Of a stretch of 39,654 nucleotides of DNA, positions 1 to 8,112 are shown one piece after another. The stretch comes from Bacteroidales bacterium (GTDB taxonomy: Bacteria; Bacteroidota; Bacteroidia; Bacteroidales; UBA1402). The stretch spans positions 1 to 39,654 of the forward strand of contig JAAYBL010000114.1 of NCBI GenBank assembly GCA_012718945.1. Direction: 5' to 3'. Positions within the stretch are counted from its first letter, which is position 1, and every line of letters starts with the position of its first letter. The translations under genes and the position numbers were made by a program. The notes below the pieces were generated by a model. It was not told where the DNA came from. It saw only the letters and a program-made list of their open reading frames with translations, and did no database searches.

Positions 1-35
1 AGTCCTCTTTTATTTATTTTATTATTTTTTATTTT

Positions 36-281
36 ATGAACATTTACATTGGTAACCTGAACTACAGCGTTCGGGAAAATGACTTGAAAGAAGTGATGGA
101 AGATTACGGTACCGTTCTTTCTGTTAAGATTATCAAAGACCGCGAAACCGGACGTTCCAAAGGTTTTGCTTTCTGCGAAATCGAAGAAGAAGATGGTGCT
201 AAAAAAGCCATCGCCGAACTGAACGGTTCAGACTACGCCGGTCGCCCCATGGTTGTCAAGGAAGCTCTTCCTAAAAACTAA
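36..281 (+). CDS. RRM-domain RNA-binding protein (81 aa)
   Basis: MNIYIGNLNYSVRENDLKEVMEDYG...RSKGFAFCEIEEEDGA: canonical RNP2 (IYIGNL) and RNP1 (KGFAFCEI) motifs. Confidence 0.93.
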   Translation: MNIYIGNLNYSVRENDLKEVMEDYGTVLSVKIIKDRETGRSKGFAFCEIEEEDGAKKAIAELNGSDYAGRPMVVKEALPKN

Positions 282-326
282 GCAACCTACTACACTGATT
301 GATCTCACTTACTATAAGTCATCCAG

Positions 327-360
327 GAAAACCGCTTCACGAAGCGGTTTTCTTTTTTTT
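327..360 (+). terminator. Intrinsic terminator after RRM gene
   Basis: GAAAACCGCTTC-AC-GAAGCGGTTTTC perfect inverted repeat followed by T8. Confidence 0.92.
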
Positions 361-384
361 ACACCTTTTCAAAGAGCGTTTATT

Positions 385-416
385 AAAAAGGGGGCCACTA
401 CCAGCCCCCTTTTTTT
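385..416. terminator. Bidirectional terminator between convergent RRM and OadA-like genes
   Basis: AAAAAGGGGGC-CACTACCA-GCCCCCTTTTTTT: GC stem with U-tract on either strand. Confidence 0.85.
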
Positions 417-426
417 CCTATCGGCA

Positions 427-2214
427 TCAATCAGCCAACACAAAGCCTAACACCTGGTTTTTCTGCACCGCCTTACCCTGGGGCACGTCCACCTGAATCA
501 GATTACCATCGGCCGCAGGATACACAGGTTCAAGGCCATAGGCATTCTGCACCCAGCAGAACGGTTCTTTCTTTTTCACCGGAGTGCCTATGGTTGGCGA
601 TGTGGAGGGGCCGGTAACATCGACCTGCCACAACACTTGACCAGCCGTCGGGGCCTGGATGGCCAGCGCTCCTGGATGGGCCTTCAACAGACCTTCGGCA
701 TCGATATTGGGCACTTCCACCACGGGTCTTTCCACGAAGATGGGCGCTCCAGCCTTAATTTTGGCCTGTTCCAATTCCTGTTCAAAACGTTGTTTGGCAA
801 TACCCGACTTATAATCCCTGTACTGCCTATCGTGCATGGCCAATTCAAAGAGTTCTTCCTCATCTTTGCCCAATTCCCAGCCGTTGGCCTCCATTTCAGC
901 CCTATAGGTGGGCAAGGCATCGGGATAAGCGTCCTGAGGATTGCCTGTATAGAATTCCAGTTCCTTTTCTTTGATAACCTTATGAATCTCCGGTGCCAAC
1001 TCGCCGGGCAGTTGTCCCATCCGACCCAGGATCATGTTCCAACTATCCTTGTCAATGTTACTGAAACGGGGTTCACCCTTGGCCATGGAGAAGATGTTCA
1101 TCAAGGCCACATTTTTCACATATTGGCTGAACGGAGTCACCAAGGGAGGATAGCCCAGACGCGGCCACACATAGGCCACTTCGTTGAATAGCTGAACCAC
1201 CAGGTCATTAAACGTAACTTCCTTTTTCTTATGCTGACGCAAGGCCATGTTGATAGCGTTGTGCATGCCCTTCAGGTCGGCCATCATGGAGCCCATCATA
1301 CCGCCAGGCAACCCGCATCCAACCAGCAGGGAGGACATTTGCTTGTTGCTGCTGTCGATGAAGTACCCCAGAAAATCGTCCATAAAGCTCTGCGTCAATC
1401 GCCTGGCTTCCATGTAGGCATCCATGTTGATGTCTTTCACCAGGAATCCGGCCTCTTTAAGCATGGCCTGTATGGTGATCACATCGGGGTGAACCATGCC
1501 CCAGGAAAGGGGTTCCATAGCCACATCGAGGTAATCGGCACCAGCCTTGGCTACTTCCAACATGGAAGCCGTGGAGAACCCAGGTCCAGTATGGCCATGG
1601 TATTCCACCTTCACATCAGGATGCCTTTCTTTAATCATTTTCGTCAATTGTCCCAGGAAGGTGGGACGGCCAATACCGGCCATGTCCTTGAGACAAATCT
1701 CCTGGGCACCCATATCCACCAACTTGTCGGCCAAACCCGAGTAATAATCAACCGTGTGAACGGGAGAATGAGTGATACAAAGCGCAGCCTGAGAAATCAT
1801 ACCGGCTTCTCTGGCATATTTGATAGACAATTCGAGGTTTCTGGGGTCGTTCAGGCCACAAAACGAGCGGGCAATATTGGTTCCTTGGGCTTGCTTGACC
1901 TTGAACATCAGACGGCGCACATCAGCGGGAACGGGATTCATGCGGATACCGTTCAGGGCTCTCTCCAGCATGTGTGTTTGAATACCGGCTTTGTTGAAAG
2001 GCGCGGTCCACTCACGAACCGCCTTGTTGGGATTTTCGCCAAACAGAAGGTTGACCTGCTCAAAGGCTCCTCCATTGGTTTCTACTCGATCAAAACACCC
2101 CATGTCAATGATGACGGGTGCGATTTGTGTTAGTTGATCCACGCGTGGCACATACTTGCCTGAAGACTGCCACATGTCTCTGTAAACCAGGCTAAAGCGA
2201 ATTTCCTTGCCCAT
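427..2214 (-). CDS. Oxaloacetate decarboxylase alpha / pyruvate carboxylase subunit B-like carboxyltransferase with degenerate biotinyl domain
   Basis: KEIRFSLVYRDMWQSSGKY...GLNDPRNLELSIKYAREAG...EICLKDMAG...YHGHTGPG; C-terminal biotinyl-like fold without an MKM motif. Start set at the internal ATG 2214 (MGKEIRFSL) rather than 2256, because a -7 box lies at 2254-2261. Confidence 0.88.
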   Translation of the reverse strand: MGKEIRFSLVYRDMWQSSGKYVPRVDQLTQIAPVIIDMGCFDRVETNGGAFEQVNLLFGENPNKAVREWTAPFNKAGIQTHMLERALNGIRMNPVPADVRRLMFKVKQAQGTNIARSFCGLNDPRNLELSIKYAREAGMISQAALCITHSPVHTVDYYSGLADKLVDMGAQEICLKDMAGIGRPTFLGQLTKMIKERHPDVKVEYHGHTGPGFSTASMLEVAKAGADYLDVAMEPLSWGMVHPDVITIQAMLKEAGFLVKDINMDAYMEARRLTQSFMDDFLGYFIDSSNKQMSSLLVGCGLPGGMMGSMMADLKGMHNAINMALRQHKKKEVTFNDLVVQLFNEVAYVWPRLGYPPLVTPFSQYVKNVALMNIFSMAKGEPRFSNIDKDSWNMILGRMGQLPGELAPEIHKVIKEKELEFYTGNPQDAYPDALPTYRAEMEANGWELGKDEEELFELAMHDRQYRDYKSGIAKQRFEQELEQAKIKAGAPIFVERPVVEVPNIDAEGLLKAHPGALAIQAPTAGQVLWQVDVTGPSTSPTIGTPVKKKEPFCWVQNAYGLEPVYPAADGNLIQVDVPQGKAVQKNQVLGFVLAD

Positions 2215-2253
2215 TTTTTGCCCAATCTTTAACGTTAATGTCGTTCGACCAGA

Positions 2254-2261
2254 CAAAATTA
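2254..2261 (-). promoter_or_regulatory. Putative Bacteroidetes -7 box (TAATTTTG) for the OadA-like gene
   Basis: Reverse complement of CAAAATTA matches TAnnTTTG. Confidence 0.5.
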
Positions 2262-2304
2262 AGGAAAATTTTCTCCAATTATCCCGTATTACGGAAATAA
2301 TTCT

Positions 2305-2934
2305 TTAATTCTTTGAATTTTTATGCACTCGCTTGATAATCAAGTAGACTACAAAAAGTACCCCAACACCAATGGCGGCCAAGGAAAGTTCCTTGTAATA
2401 CAGTTCAAACGTCGCTTGATTCTTGCCAAAATAATAACCCAACAGCGCCAGAATGACATTCCACAAGGTAGAGCCCAAAACGGTGTAGATAATGAAGGGC
2501 TTCATTTTCATTTTTGCCAATCCAGCGGGTATGGAAATCAACTGACGGATACCGGGTATGAGGCGTCCGATAAAGGTGGAGGTATTGCCGTTCTTGATGA
2601 AGTAATCCTCTGCTTGCTGAATTTTATTCTTATTGAGCAAAAACAACCTGGCATACTTGCTGTCGGCCAATTTATAGACGAGAGCCCTACCCAAATAAAG
2701 CGCCAGGTAATAGTTAAACAAGGCACCAAGCAGACAGCCCACTGAGGCCGATAAAATAACGAGAAACAAGTTGAGTTCGCCCTGTGAGGCTAAATAAGCA
2801 GCCGGGGGCAGTACGATTTCACTGGGGAAGGGAATAAAGGAACTTTCCACGGTCATCAACAAGGCGATGGTCCAATAATTCAGGTTGGACATATACCAGT
2901 CGGCGACGGTGCTGAAAATAGAAAGAAGCATCAT
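2305..2934 (-). CDS. DedA family (SNARE-associated/VTT domain) membrane protein
   Basis: ESSFIPFPSEIVLPPAAYLAS...FIGRLIPGIRQLISIPAGLAKM, typical DedA motifs. Confidence 0.92.
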   Translation of the reverse strand: MMLLSIFSTVADWYMSNLNYWTIALLMTVESSFIPFPSEIVLPPAAYLASQGELNLFLVILSASVGCLLGALFNYYLALYLGRALVYKLADSKYARLFLLNKNKIQQAEDYFIKNGNTSTFIGRLIPGIRQLISIPAGLAKMKMKPFIIYTVLGSTLWNVILALLGYYFGKNQATFELYYKELSLAAIGVGVLFVVYLIIKRVHKNSKN

Positions 2935-3039
2935 GGTGGAAATGGTTATGGATTTGGAATGTGCCTGGCAAAGATGTCTCCTGCCTTGATTGACTGCGCA
3001 AAGAAAGCAAAAAAAAGTAAGCTAATCTGTTAACGGCCG

Positions 3040-3891
3040 TTAAAACCGGCGTGTCCGGAAATGGCAATACGGCTCTGTACCCTTGCGTTCGTAGTAATCC
3101 TGATGGTAGCCTTCTGCCTCCCAGAACGTATCGGCTGGCGTCACCTTAGTCACCACTTTGTATCCCTTTTCTTTCAGCAGGTTGATGAGCTTTTCAGCAA
3201 CCTCTCGCTGTTGGGGTGTCGTATAGAATATTTCAGAGCGGTATTGAGGGCCTATATCTGGTCCTTGACCGTCAGCCTGTTCCGGATCATGGATCTCGAA
3301 AAAGACCTTGGCCAGGTGTTCGTAGGTGGTTATGTCCGGATCGAAAAAGATGGAGACAGCTTCGGCATGGCCAGTCGTATGCGCTTTGACGGCCTCGTAG
3401 GTGGGATGTTGCAGATGGCCACCAATGTAACCGCTGGTCACCGACAAGACGCCTGGCTCCTTCTGCATCAGGTGCTCAACTCCCCAAAAACAGCCACCGG
3501 CAAAAATGGCGGTTTCCATGCGTTGCAAGGTAGCCAAAGGCAATGTGGTAAACTCCAACGAGATAGAATTGACACAATGCCTGGTATCGGTCGGTGTGAA
3601 TCCTTCCCCTTCAAAGACATGCCCCAAGTGACCGCCACAATTAGCACAGACGATCTCCGTACGACGGCCATCAGCATCGGGTTGACGCTTGACAGCACCT
3701 GGCAACGCTTTGTCAAAACTGGGCCAGCCGCAACCAGCATCAAATTTATCAACAGAAACATACAGCGGTGCATTGCATTGTTTGCACAGATAAGTACCTG
3801 GTTCGTCAAAATGTTCATAGATGCCACTGTTCGGCCTTTCCGTTCCTTTATCAAGTATGACGGCCTTTTCCTGAGGTGTTAAAAATTTCAT
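3040..3891 (-). CDS. msrBA: Bifunctional peptide-methionine sulfoxide reductase, MsrB-MsrA fusion
   Basis: N-terminal MsrB (CKQC/CANC zinc motifs, RHCVNSISLEF) fused to MsrA (AIFAGGCFWGVEHL...GYIGG). Confidence 0.95.
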   Translation of the reverse strand: MKFLTPQEKAVILDKGTERPNSGIYEHFDEPGTYLCKQCNAPLYVSVDKFDAGCGWPSFDKALPGAVKRQPDADGRRTEIVCANCGGHLGHVFEGEGFTPTDTRHCVNSISLEFTTLPLATLQRMETAIFAGGCFWGVEHLMQKEPGVLSVTSGYIGGHLQHPTYEAVKAHTTGHAEAVSIFFDPDITTYEHLAKVFFEIHDPEQADGQGPDIGPQYRSEIFYTTPQQREVAEKLINLLKEKGYKVVTKVTPADTFWEAEGYHQDYYERKGTEPYCHFRTRRF

Positions 3892-4853
3892 CGGTCTTTA
3901 TTTTTTGGATAGAGATCAAAACCAACCCCAGCCTGCACCCTGCGGAAAGGGTAATCGTGCAAGGCATGCTGGTACTGTACGTAGTATTTCAAGGGGCCAT
4001 TGCCGTACGTCAACTTACTGCGTAGCACCATCGGCCTGTCGCCCTTGTCGGTCCAACCATAATAGCCGGCAGCCTCATTTGACCAGGTAAGGTGATTGCG
4101 TCTCAGTTGCACTTGAAGGGCACCAGTGGAGGCGTCATTTTGTTGATGATTGTTCAATTGATACGACAAAAATCCCACGTTGCCAACCAATCGAAGTTCC
4201 TGAACAAACGCCTGAGGCCTTATCCAGGATTTGCCGACAGCCCCCCTTAACGCGTAACCTGGTGTGTCAAAATTGCGAGCTCCTGCCGATGTATTGCTAG
4301 AAGCGGTCTTCAGAACCCACTCAATCTTCAAGTCGGGTCTATACTTCGCTTCCTCTACTATGCGCACCTGTGTGGATAGGTATAAGTCACCAATAATAAA
4401 AGTCTGTTCGCCCGATTCTACGGTGGAAGCCCTGATATCACGGATGGCCATGGTTGTCTTGTAGTGTTCCACCAGCGTCCCCCAACCACTCACCACCACC
4501 CGACCCGGCCACAACATATAATTGATTTGAGCCGATATACTCTGTGTTTGATCACCAAAGCCCCAAAAAACATCGGAGGCGACATCGATACGGTGCGTTT
4601 TCAGTGTACGGGCATCGAGGGTCTCAAAAACTGGCATGGCATTGGGGCCGAAAAATGCGGCCGTATAGGTCATGTAGCTATTCCAAGGCTTGGTGCCATC
4701 GTACCCATGAACCGCTTGCCACCAAAGAGGCGGCCAGGCCATAGTGGGTACCAACAGACTACATAAGAGCCAGCAAGTCAAGCCCCAACTCATTCTCAAC
4801 CAATGGTTGGGTCGGGAGGTCAGCGTTTTGTGTTTTCCATGGCTGGGGCACAT
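3888..4853 (-). CDS. Putative outer-membrane beta-barrel protein of unknown function
   Basis: Hydrophobic N-terminal leader, then alternating amphipathic strands to the C-terminus (LKYYVQYQHALHDYPFRRVQAGVGFDLYP); 4-bp ATGA overlap with msrBA. Confidence 0.7.
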   Translation of the reverse strand: MCPSHGKHKTLTSRPNHWLRMSWGLTCWLLCSLLVPTMAWPPLWWQAVHGYDGTKPWNSYMTYTAAFFGPNAMPVFETLDARTLKTHRIDVASDVFWGFGDQTQSISAQINYMLWPGRVVVSGWGTLVEHYKTTMAIRDIRASTVESGEQTFIIGDLYLSTQVRIVEEAKYRPDLKIEWVLKTASSNTSAGARNFDTPGYALRGAVGKSWIRPQAFVQELRLVGNVGFLSYQLNNHQQNDASTGALQVQLRRNHLTWSNEAAGYYGWTDKGDRPMVLRSKLTYGNGPLKYYVQYQHALHDYPFRRVQAGVGFDLYPKNKDR

Positions 4854-4874
4854 GGTTATTTAGTGGTTATTTAG
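4853..4874. repeat. Perfect 11-bp tandem duplication (TGGTTATTTAG x2)
   Basis: TGGTTATTTAG|TGGTTATTTAG read directly; spans the mrp stop codon and the start of the next gene. Confidence 0.95.
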
Positions 4875-5970
4875 TGGTCACCTCTACCCGTTTGGTGGGG
4901 GCCATTGTTTCATTGCGGATGGACACCTGACGTACGACGTTGTCAGCCAATTCCATGAATGCCATCCCTGTAAGGCTGTCTGCATTCAAGGCCACCGGTT
5001 TGCCTTGGTCACCGCCTTCACAGATGCTCTGCACGACAGGAATCTGTCCCAACAAGGGAATGTTCAATTCCTCAGCCAACCGCTTGCAGCCTTCCTGCCC
5101 AAACAGGTAATACTTGTTGTTCGGCAATTCGGCCGGCGTAAACCATGCCATATTTTCCACCAAACCCAATACAGGCACATTGACCTTGTCACCCATAAAC
5201 ATACTGATACCCTTGCGAGCATCGGCCAACGCCACCTGCTGTGGCGTACTCACGACAACAGCGCCGGTAATGGACAAGGTTTGAACCAAGGTGAGGTGAA
5301 TATCGCTGGTACCCGGAGGCAAATCGAGCAGGAGAAAATCGAGCGCTCCCCAATTGGCATCAGCAATCAGTTGCTTGAGGGCGTTGGAAGCCATGCCGCC
5401 CCTCCATACCACCGCATCGTTTTTATTGACAAAAAATCCGATAGACAATAACTTGATCCCGTATTTTTCTTCGGGCTGGATCAAGTCACGTCCGTCAATG
5501 CGTTCCAACGCGGGTCTGGCATCTTCTACATCAAACATCTTGGGAACGGATGGACCGAAAATATCAGCATCGAGCAAGCCAACCTTGTAGCCCTTCATTG
5601 CCAAAGCAACAGCCAGATTTGAAGCAACGGTCGATTTACCCACCCCTCCCTTTCCAGAGGCTATCGCAAGGATGTTCTTCACCTGAGGAAGAAGTTTGTC
5701 CGGTTCAGGCCTGGCCAATTGGGCAGCCTTTACATCGATGGTCACGACCACTTCCTCACCTACATAGGTATGGATGGCTGCCTCTGCGGCTTTGACGACC
5801 GACTTGACAAACGGATCGTTGGGTTTTTCAAACTTCAACGTAAAAGAGACATTGGCGCCTTCAATGCGGATATTATCTTCCACCATGCCGGCAGCAATCA
5901 AATCTTTTCCTGTGCCCGGATAACGAACCTTCTCGAGGGCATCTGTTATGAGTTTTGGATAAATAGTCAT
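4867..5970 (-). CDS. mrp: Mrp/NBP35 (ApbC) family P-loop ATPase, Fe-S carrier
   Basis: ASGKGGVGKSTVASNLAVALA, DIFGPSVP, LDLPPGTSDIHLTLVQ. Confidence 0.95.
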   Translation of the reverse strand: MTIYPKLITDALEKVRYPGTGKDLIAAGMVEDNIRIEGANVSFTLKFEKPNDPFVKSVVKAAEAAIHTYVGEEVVVTIDVKAAQLARPEPDKLLPQVKNILAIASGKGGVGKSTVASNLAVALAMKGYKVGLLDADIFGPSVPKMFDVEDARPALERIDGRDLIQPEEKYGIKLLSIGFFVNKNDAVVWRGGMASNALKQLIADANWGALDFLLLDLPPGTSDIHLTLVQTLSITGAVVVSTPQQVALADARKGISMFMGDKVNVPVLGLVENMAWFTPAELPNNKYYLFGQEGCKRLAEELNIPLLGQIPVVQSICEGGDQGKPVALNADSLTGMAFMELADNVVRQVSIRNETMAPTKRVEVTTK

Positions 5971-5981
5971 ATTACAAGGTA

Positions 5982-6752
5982 TTAAAGCGATGATTCAACC
6001 CCGGAGCCAGGTGCCACGCGGACACTTCGACCGAAACTACGGTAAGGATCAGGGGTGATTTCAGTTTCCGGCTCCTGCCAATCCACGTTGGAAGGCATCC
6101 TAAACTGCAAATATTTGATGGTCAGGCCACGCATAAGCCATTGACTTTCGTAGAACGTTTTGATACTCAACAAGGGGTCGTTCCAGCCACAGTGGTATAG
6201 ATCGTCAGTATCGTGCACCACAGGGAGATTGTTGAGCTGAACCATTTCCTTGGTATATTGGTACATAAAGGCGCTGTCCGTTTTGAGATGGATCAAGCCA
6301 TCTGGTTGCAGAATGCGTTGATAATCTTGCATAAAGCGCGTGGACGTCAGGCGTTTGCGCACCTTTTTCATCTGAGGATCGGGGAACGTCAGCCAAATCT
6401 CAGCCACTTCACCCGGGGCAAAGAAACGACCGATGTATTCAATGTGTGTCCTAAGGAAAACAGCATTGGACAAACCATTGTCCTGAACTGCCTTGGCACC
6501 TGTCCACATACGGGCCCCCTTAATATCGATACCGATGACGTTTTTATGAGGGTACAATTCGGCCAATGCGACGGTATACTCACCCTTGCCACAACCGAGT
6601 TCCAGCACCAGGGGGTGGTCATTCTTGAACACAGAGCGGCTCCATTGACCCTTGAATGGATGGTCAATCAGTCTGTCTTCATGCCCTGCGCATTCGAAGA
6701 CGTGCGGCCACTCGCTCATATCACTGAATTTCTGCAATTTATTCTTGCCCAT
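5982..6752 (-). CDS. trmB: tRNA (guanine-N7-)-methyltransferase
   Basis: LELGCGKGEYTVALAELYPHKNVIGIDIKGARMW...WLTFPDPQMKKVRKRLTS. Confidence 0.95.
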   Translation of the reverse strand: MGKNKLQKFSDMSEWPHVFECAGHEDRLIDHPFKGQWSRSVFKNDHPLVLELGCGKGEYTVALAELYPHKNVIGIDIKGARMWTGAKAVQDNGLSNAVFLRTHIEYIGRFFAPGEVAEIWLTFPDPQMKKVRKRLTSTRFMQDYQRILQPDGLIHLKTDSAFMYQYTKEMVQLNNLPVVHDTDDLYHCGWNDPLLSIKTFYESQWLMRGLTIKYLQFRMPSNVDWQEPETEITPDPYRSFGRSVRVAPGSGVESSL

Positions 6753-6846
6753 AATCAGGTCGTGTGAGGGTCATATTACGTAAAAAAAAGGAAAGCACGC
6801 AGAGGCGATTCACGGTCGGCTCTGCGGCGGTATGCGATAGGAACCG

Positions 6847-7866
6847 TCAGTCAATTACGGTCGTCCATCCGTGGGGGTCTGCCATTTCTCCGTATTGGAT
6901 AGCCCTCAATTCGTGGTAGAGTTTGCTCGACACGGGGCCTGGTTCTCCATCCTTGGAAATCACATAGTTGACACCTTTTTCCGGATCATCGATCCAACCG
7001 ATGGGTGAAATGACGGCGGCTGTTCCGCAGGCACCAATTTCGTCAAATTCGGGTATCTCGTCCAACGGCACAGGGCGGCGTTCCACCGTCATTCCCATGT
7101 CCTTTGCCAACTGCATCAAGCTTTTATTGGTAATGGAGGGCAGGATACTGGTCGATTCCGGTGTCACATAGGTGTTGCCTTTGATCATGAAGAAATTGGC
7201 AGCGCCGCATTCGTCGATGTATTTCTTTTCCTTGGCATCCAGGTAAACCACCATAGAATAGCCTTTATCATGGGCAAGTTGTCCTGACTTCAAACTGGCA
7301 GCGTAGTTGCCACCTACCTTGATGGTGCCGGTGCCGTGTGGAGCAGCCCTGTCGAAGTCGCGCATGACAATGACCTTCGATGGTTTGAAGCCCGTTTTGA
7401 AGTAGGGGCCAACCGGTGACACAAACAGTACAAACAGGTATTCATCGGAAGGTTGCACACCCACCTTGGCACCCACTCCTATCAGAAGGGGCCTTATGTA
7501 TAAGGAAGCACCTGATTCATAAGGGGGCACAAAACGCTCGTTCAGTTTGACCACTTTTTTGACAGCCTCCGTGAACAGTTCAACCGGAAAGGGTTCCATC
7601 ATGATTTCCTCAGCCGACCGTTTCAAACGTGCGGCGTTTTCATCCATGCGGAACACCCTGATTTTTCCGTCAGGTCCCCTGAAGGCCTTCAAACCCTCAA
7701 ACGCTTCTTGTCCATAATGCAGGCAAGTTGCTGCCATGTGCATGGTAATATTTTCTGACGTGGAGACTTCAAGGTTTCCCCATTGACCGTTCCGGAAATA
7801 ACAACGGATGTTGTAATCGGTTGGCAAGTAGCCAAAAGACAGTTCTGACCAGTTAAGTGTGTTCAT
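6847..7866 (-). CDS. ilvE: Branched-chain amino acid aminotransferase
   Basis: Class IV aminotransferase: GQEAFEGLKAFRGPDGKIRVFR, DECGAANFF, EIGACGTAAVISPIG; start at ATG 7866 (MNTLNWSEL). Confidence 0.94.
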   Translation of the reverse strand: MNTLNWSELSFGYLPTDYNIRCYFRNGQWGNLEVSTSENITMHMAATCLHYGQEAFEGLKAFRGPDGKIRVFRMDENAARLKRSAEEIMMEPFPVELFTEAVKKVVKLNERFVPPYESGASLYIRPLLIGVGAKVGVQPSDEYLFVLFVSPVGPYFKTGFKPSKVIVMRDFDRAAPHGTGTIKVGGNYAASLKSGQLAHDKGYSMVVYLDAKEKKYIDECGAANFFMIKGNTYVTPESTSILPSITNKSLMQLAKDMGMTVERRPVPLDEIPEFDEIGACGTAAVISPIGWIDDPEKGVNYVISKDGEPGPVSSKLYHELRAIQYGEMADPHGWTTVID

Positions 7867-7914
7867 TAGACTAAAAAAAAGCCTGTGAGGCGTCAAATCA
7901 TTTTGAGTGTGGTG

Positions 7915-7922
7915 CAAAAATA
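7915..7922 (-). promoter_or_regulatory. Putative -7 box (TATTTTTG) for ilvE
   Basis: Reverse complement of CAAAAATA matches TAnnTTTG; lies upstream of ATG 7866. Confidence 0.5.
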
Positions 7923-8076
7923 CAGGTTTGTTTGGATTTTTAGCATGATTTTGTTGGGAAGTTCGAAATTTTGCTGCATTGGTCAATGTACGAAGGTATC
8001 GGCAGTAAAAGTATCAAATATTACGGCTATTTTTGATTTTAATCCTCCTTTTGATAGTTATATACACTTTTTTATA

Positions 8077-8084
8077 TACATTTG
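8077..8084 (+). promoter_or_regulatory. Putative -7 box (TACATTTG) for asnB
   Basis: TACATTTG 28 bp upstream of ATG 8113; TTTG also present at 8050-8053. Confidence 0.55.
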
Positions 8085-8112
8085 TCGCATTATACCATTA
8101 TTCACTTACATT

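Noticed and set aside
637-2133. Long plus-strand ORFs (184 aa, 300 aa) opposite the OadA-like gene
   Set aside because: Antisense shadow frames of a well-conserved gene; sequences resemble no protein family
3061-3882. 273-aa plus-strand ORF opposite msrBA
   Set aside because: Complementary frame of a clear MsrB-MsrA coding sequence, no family signature
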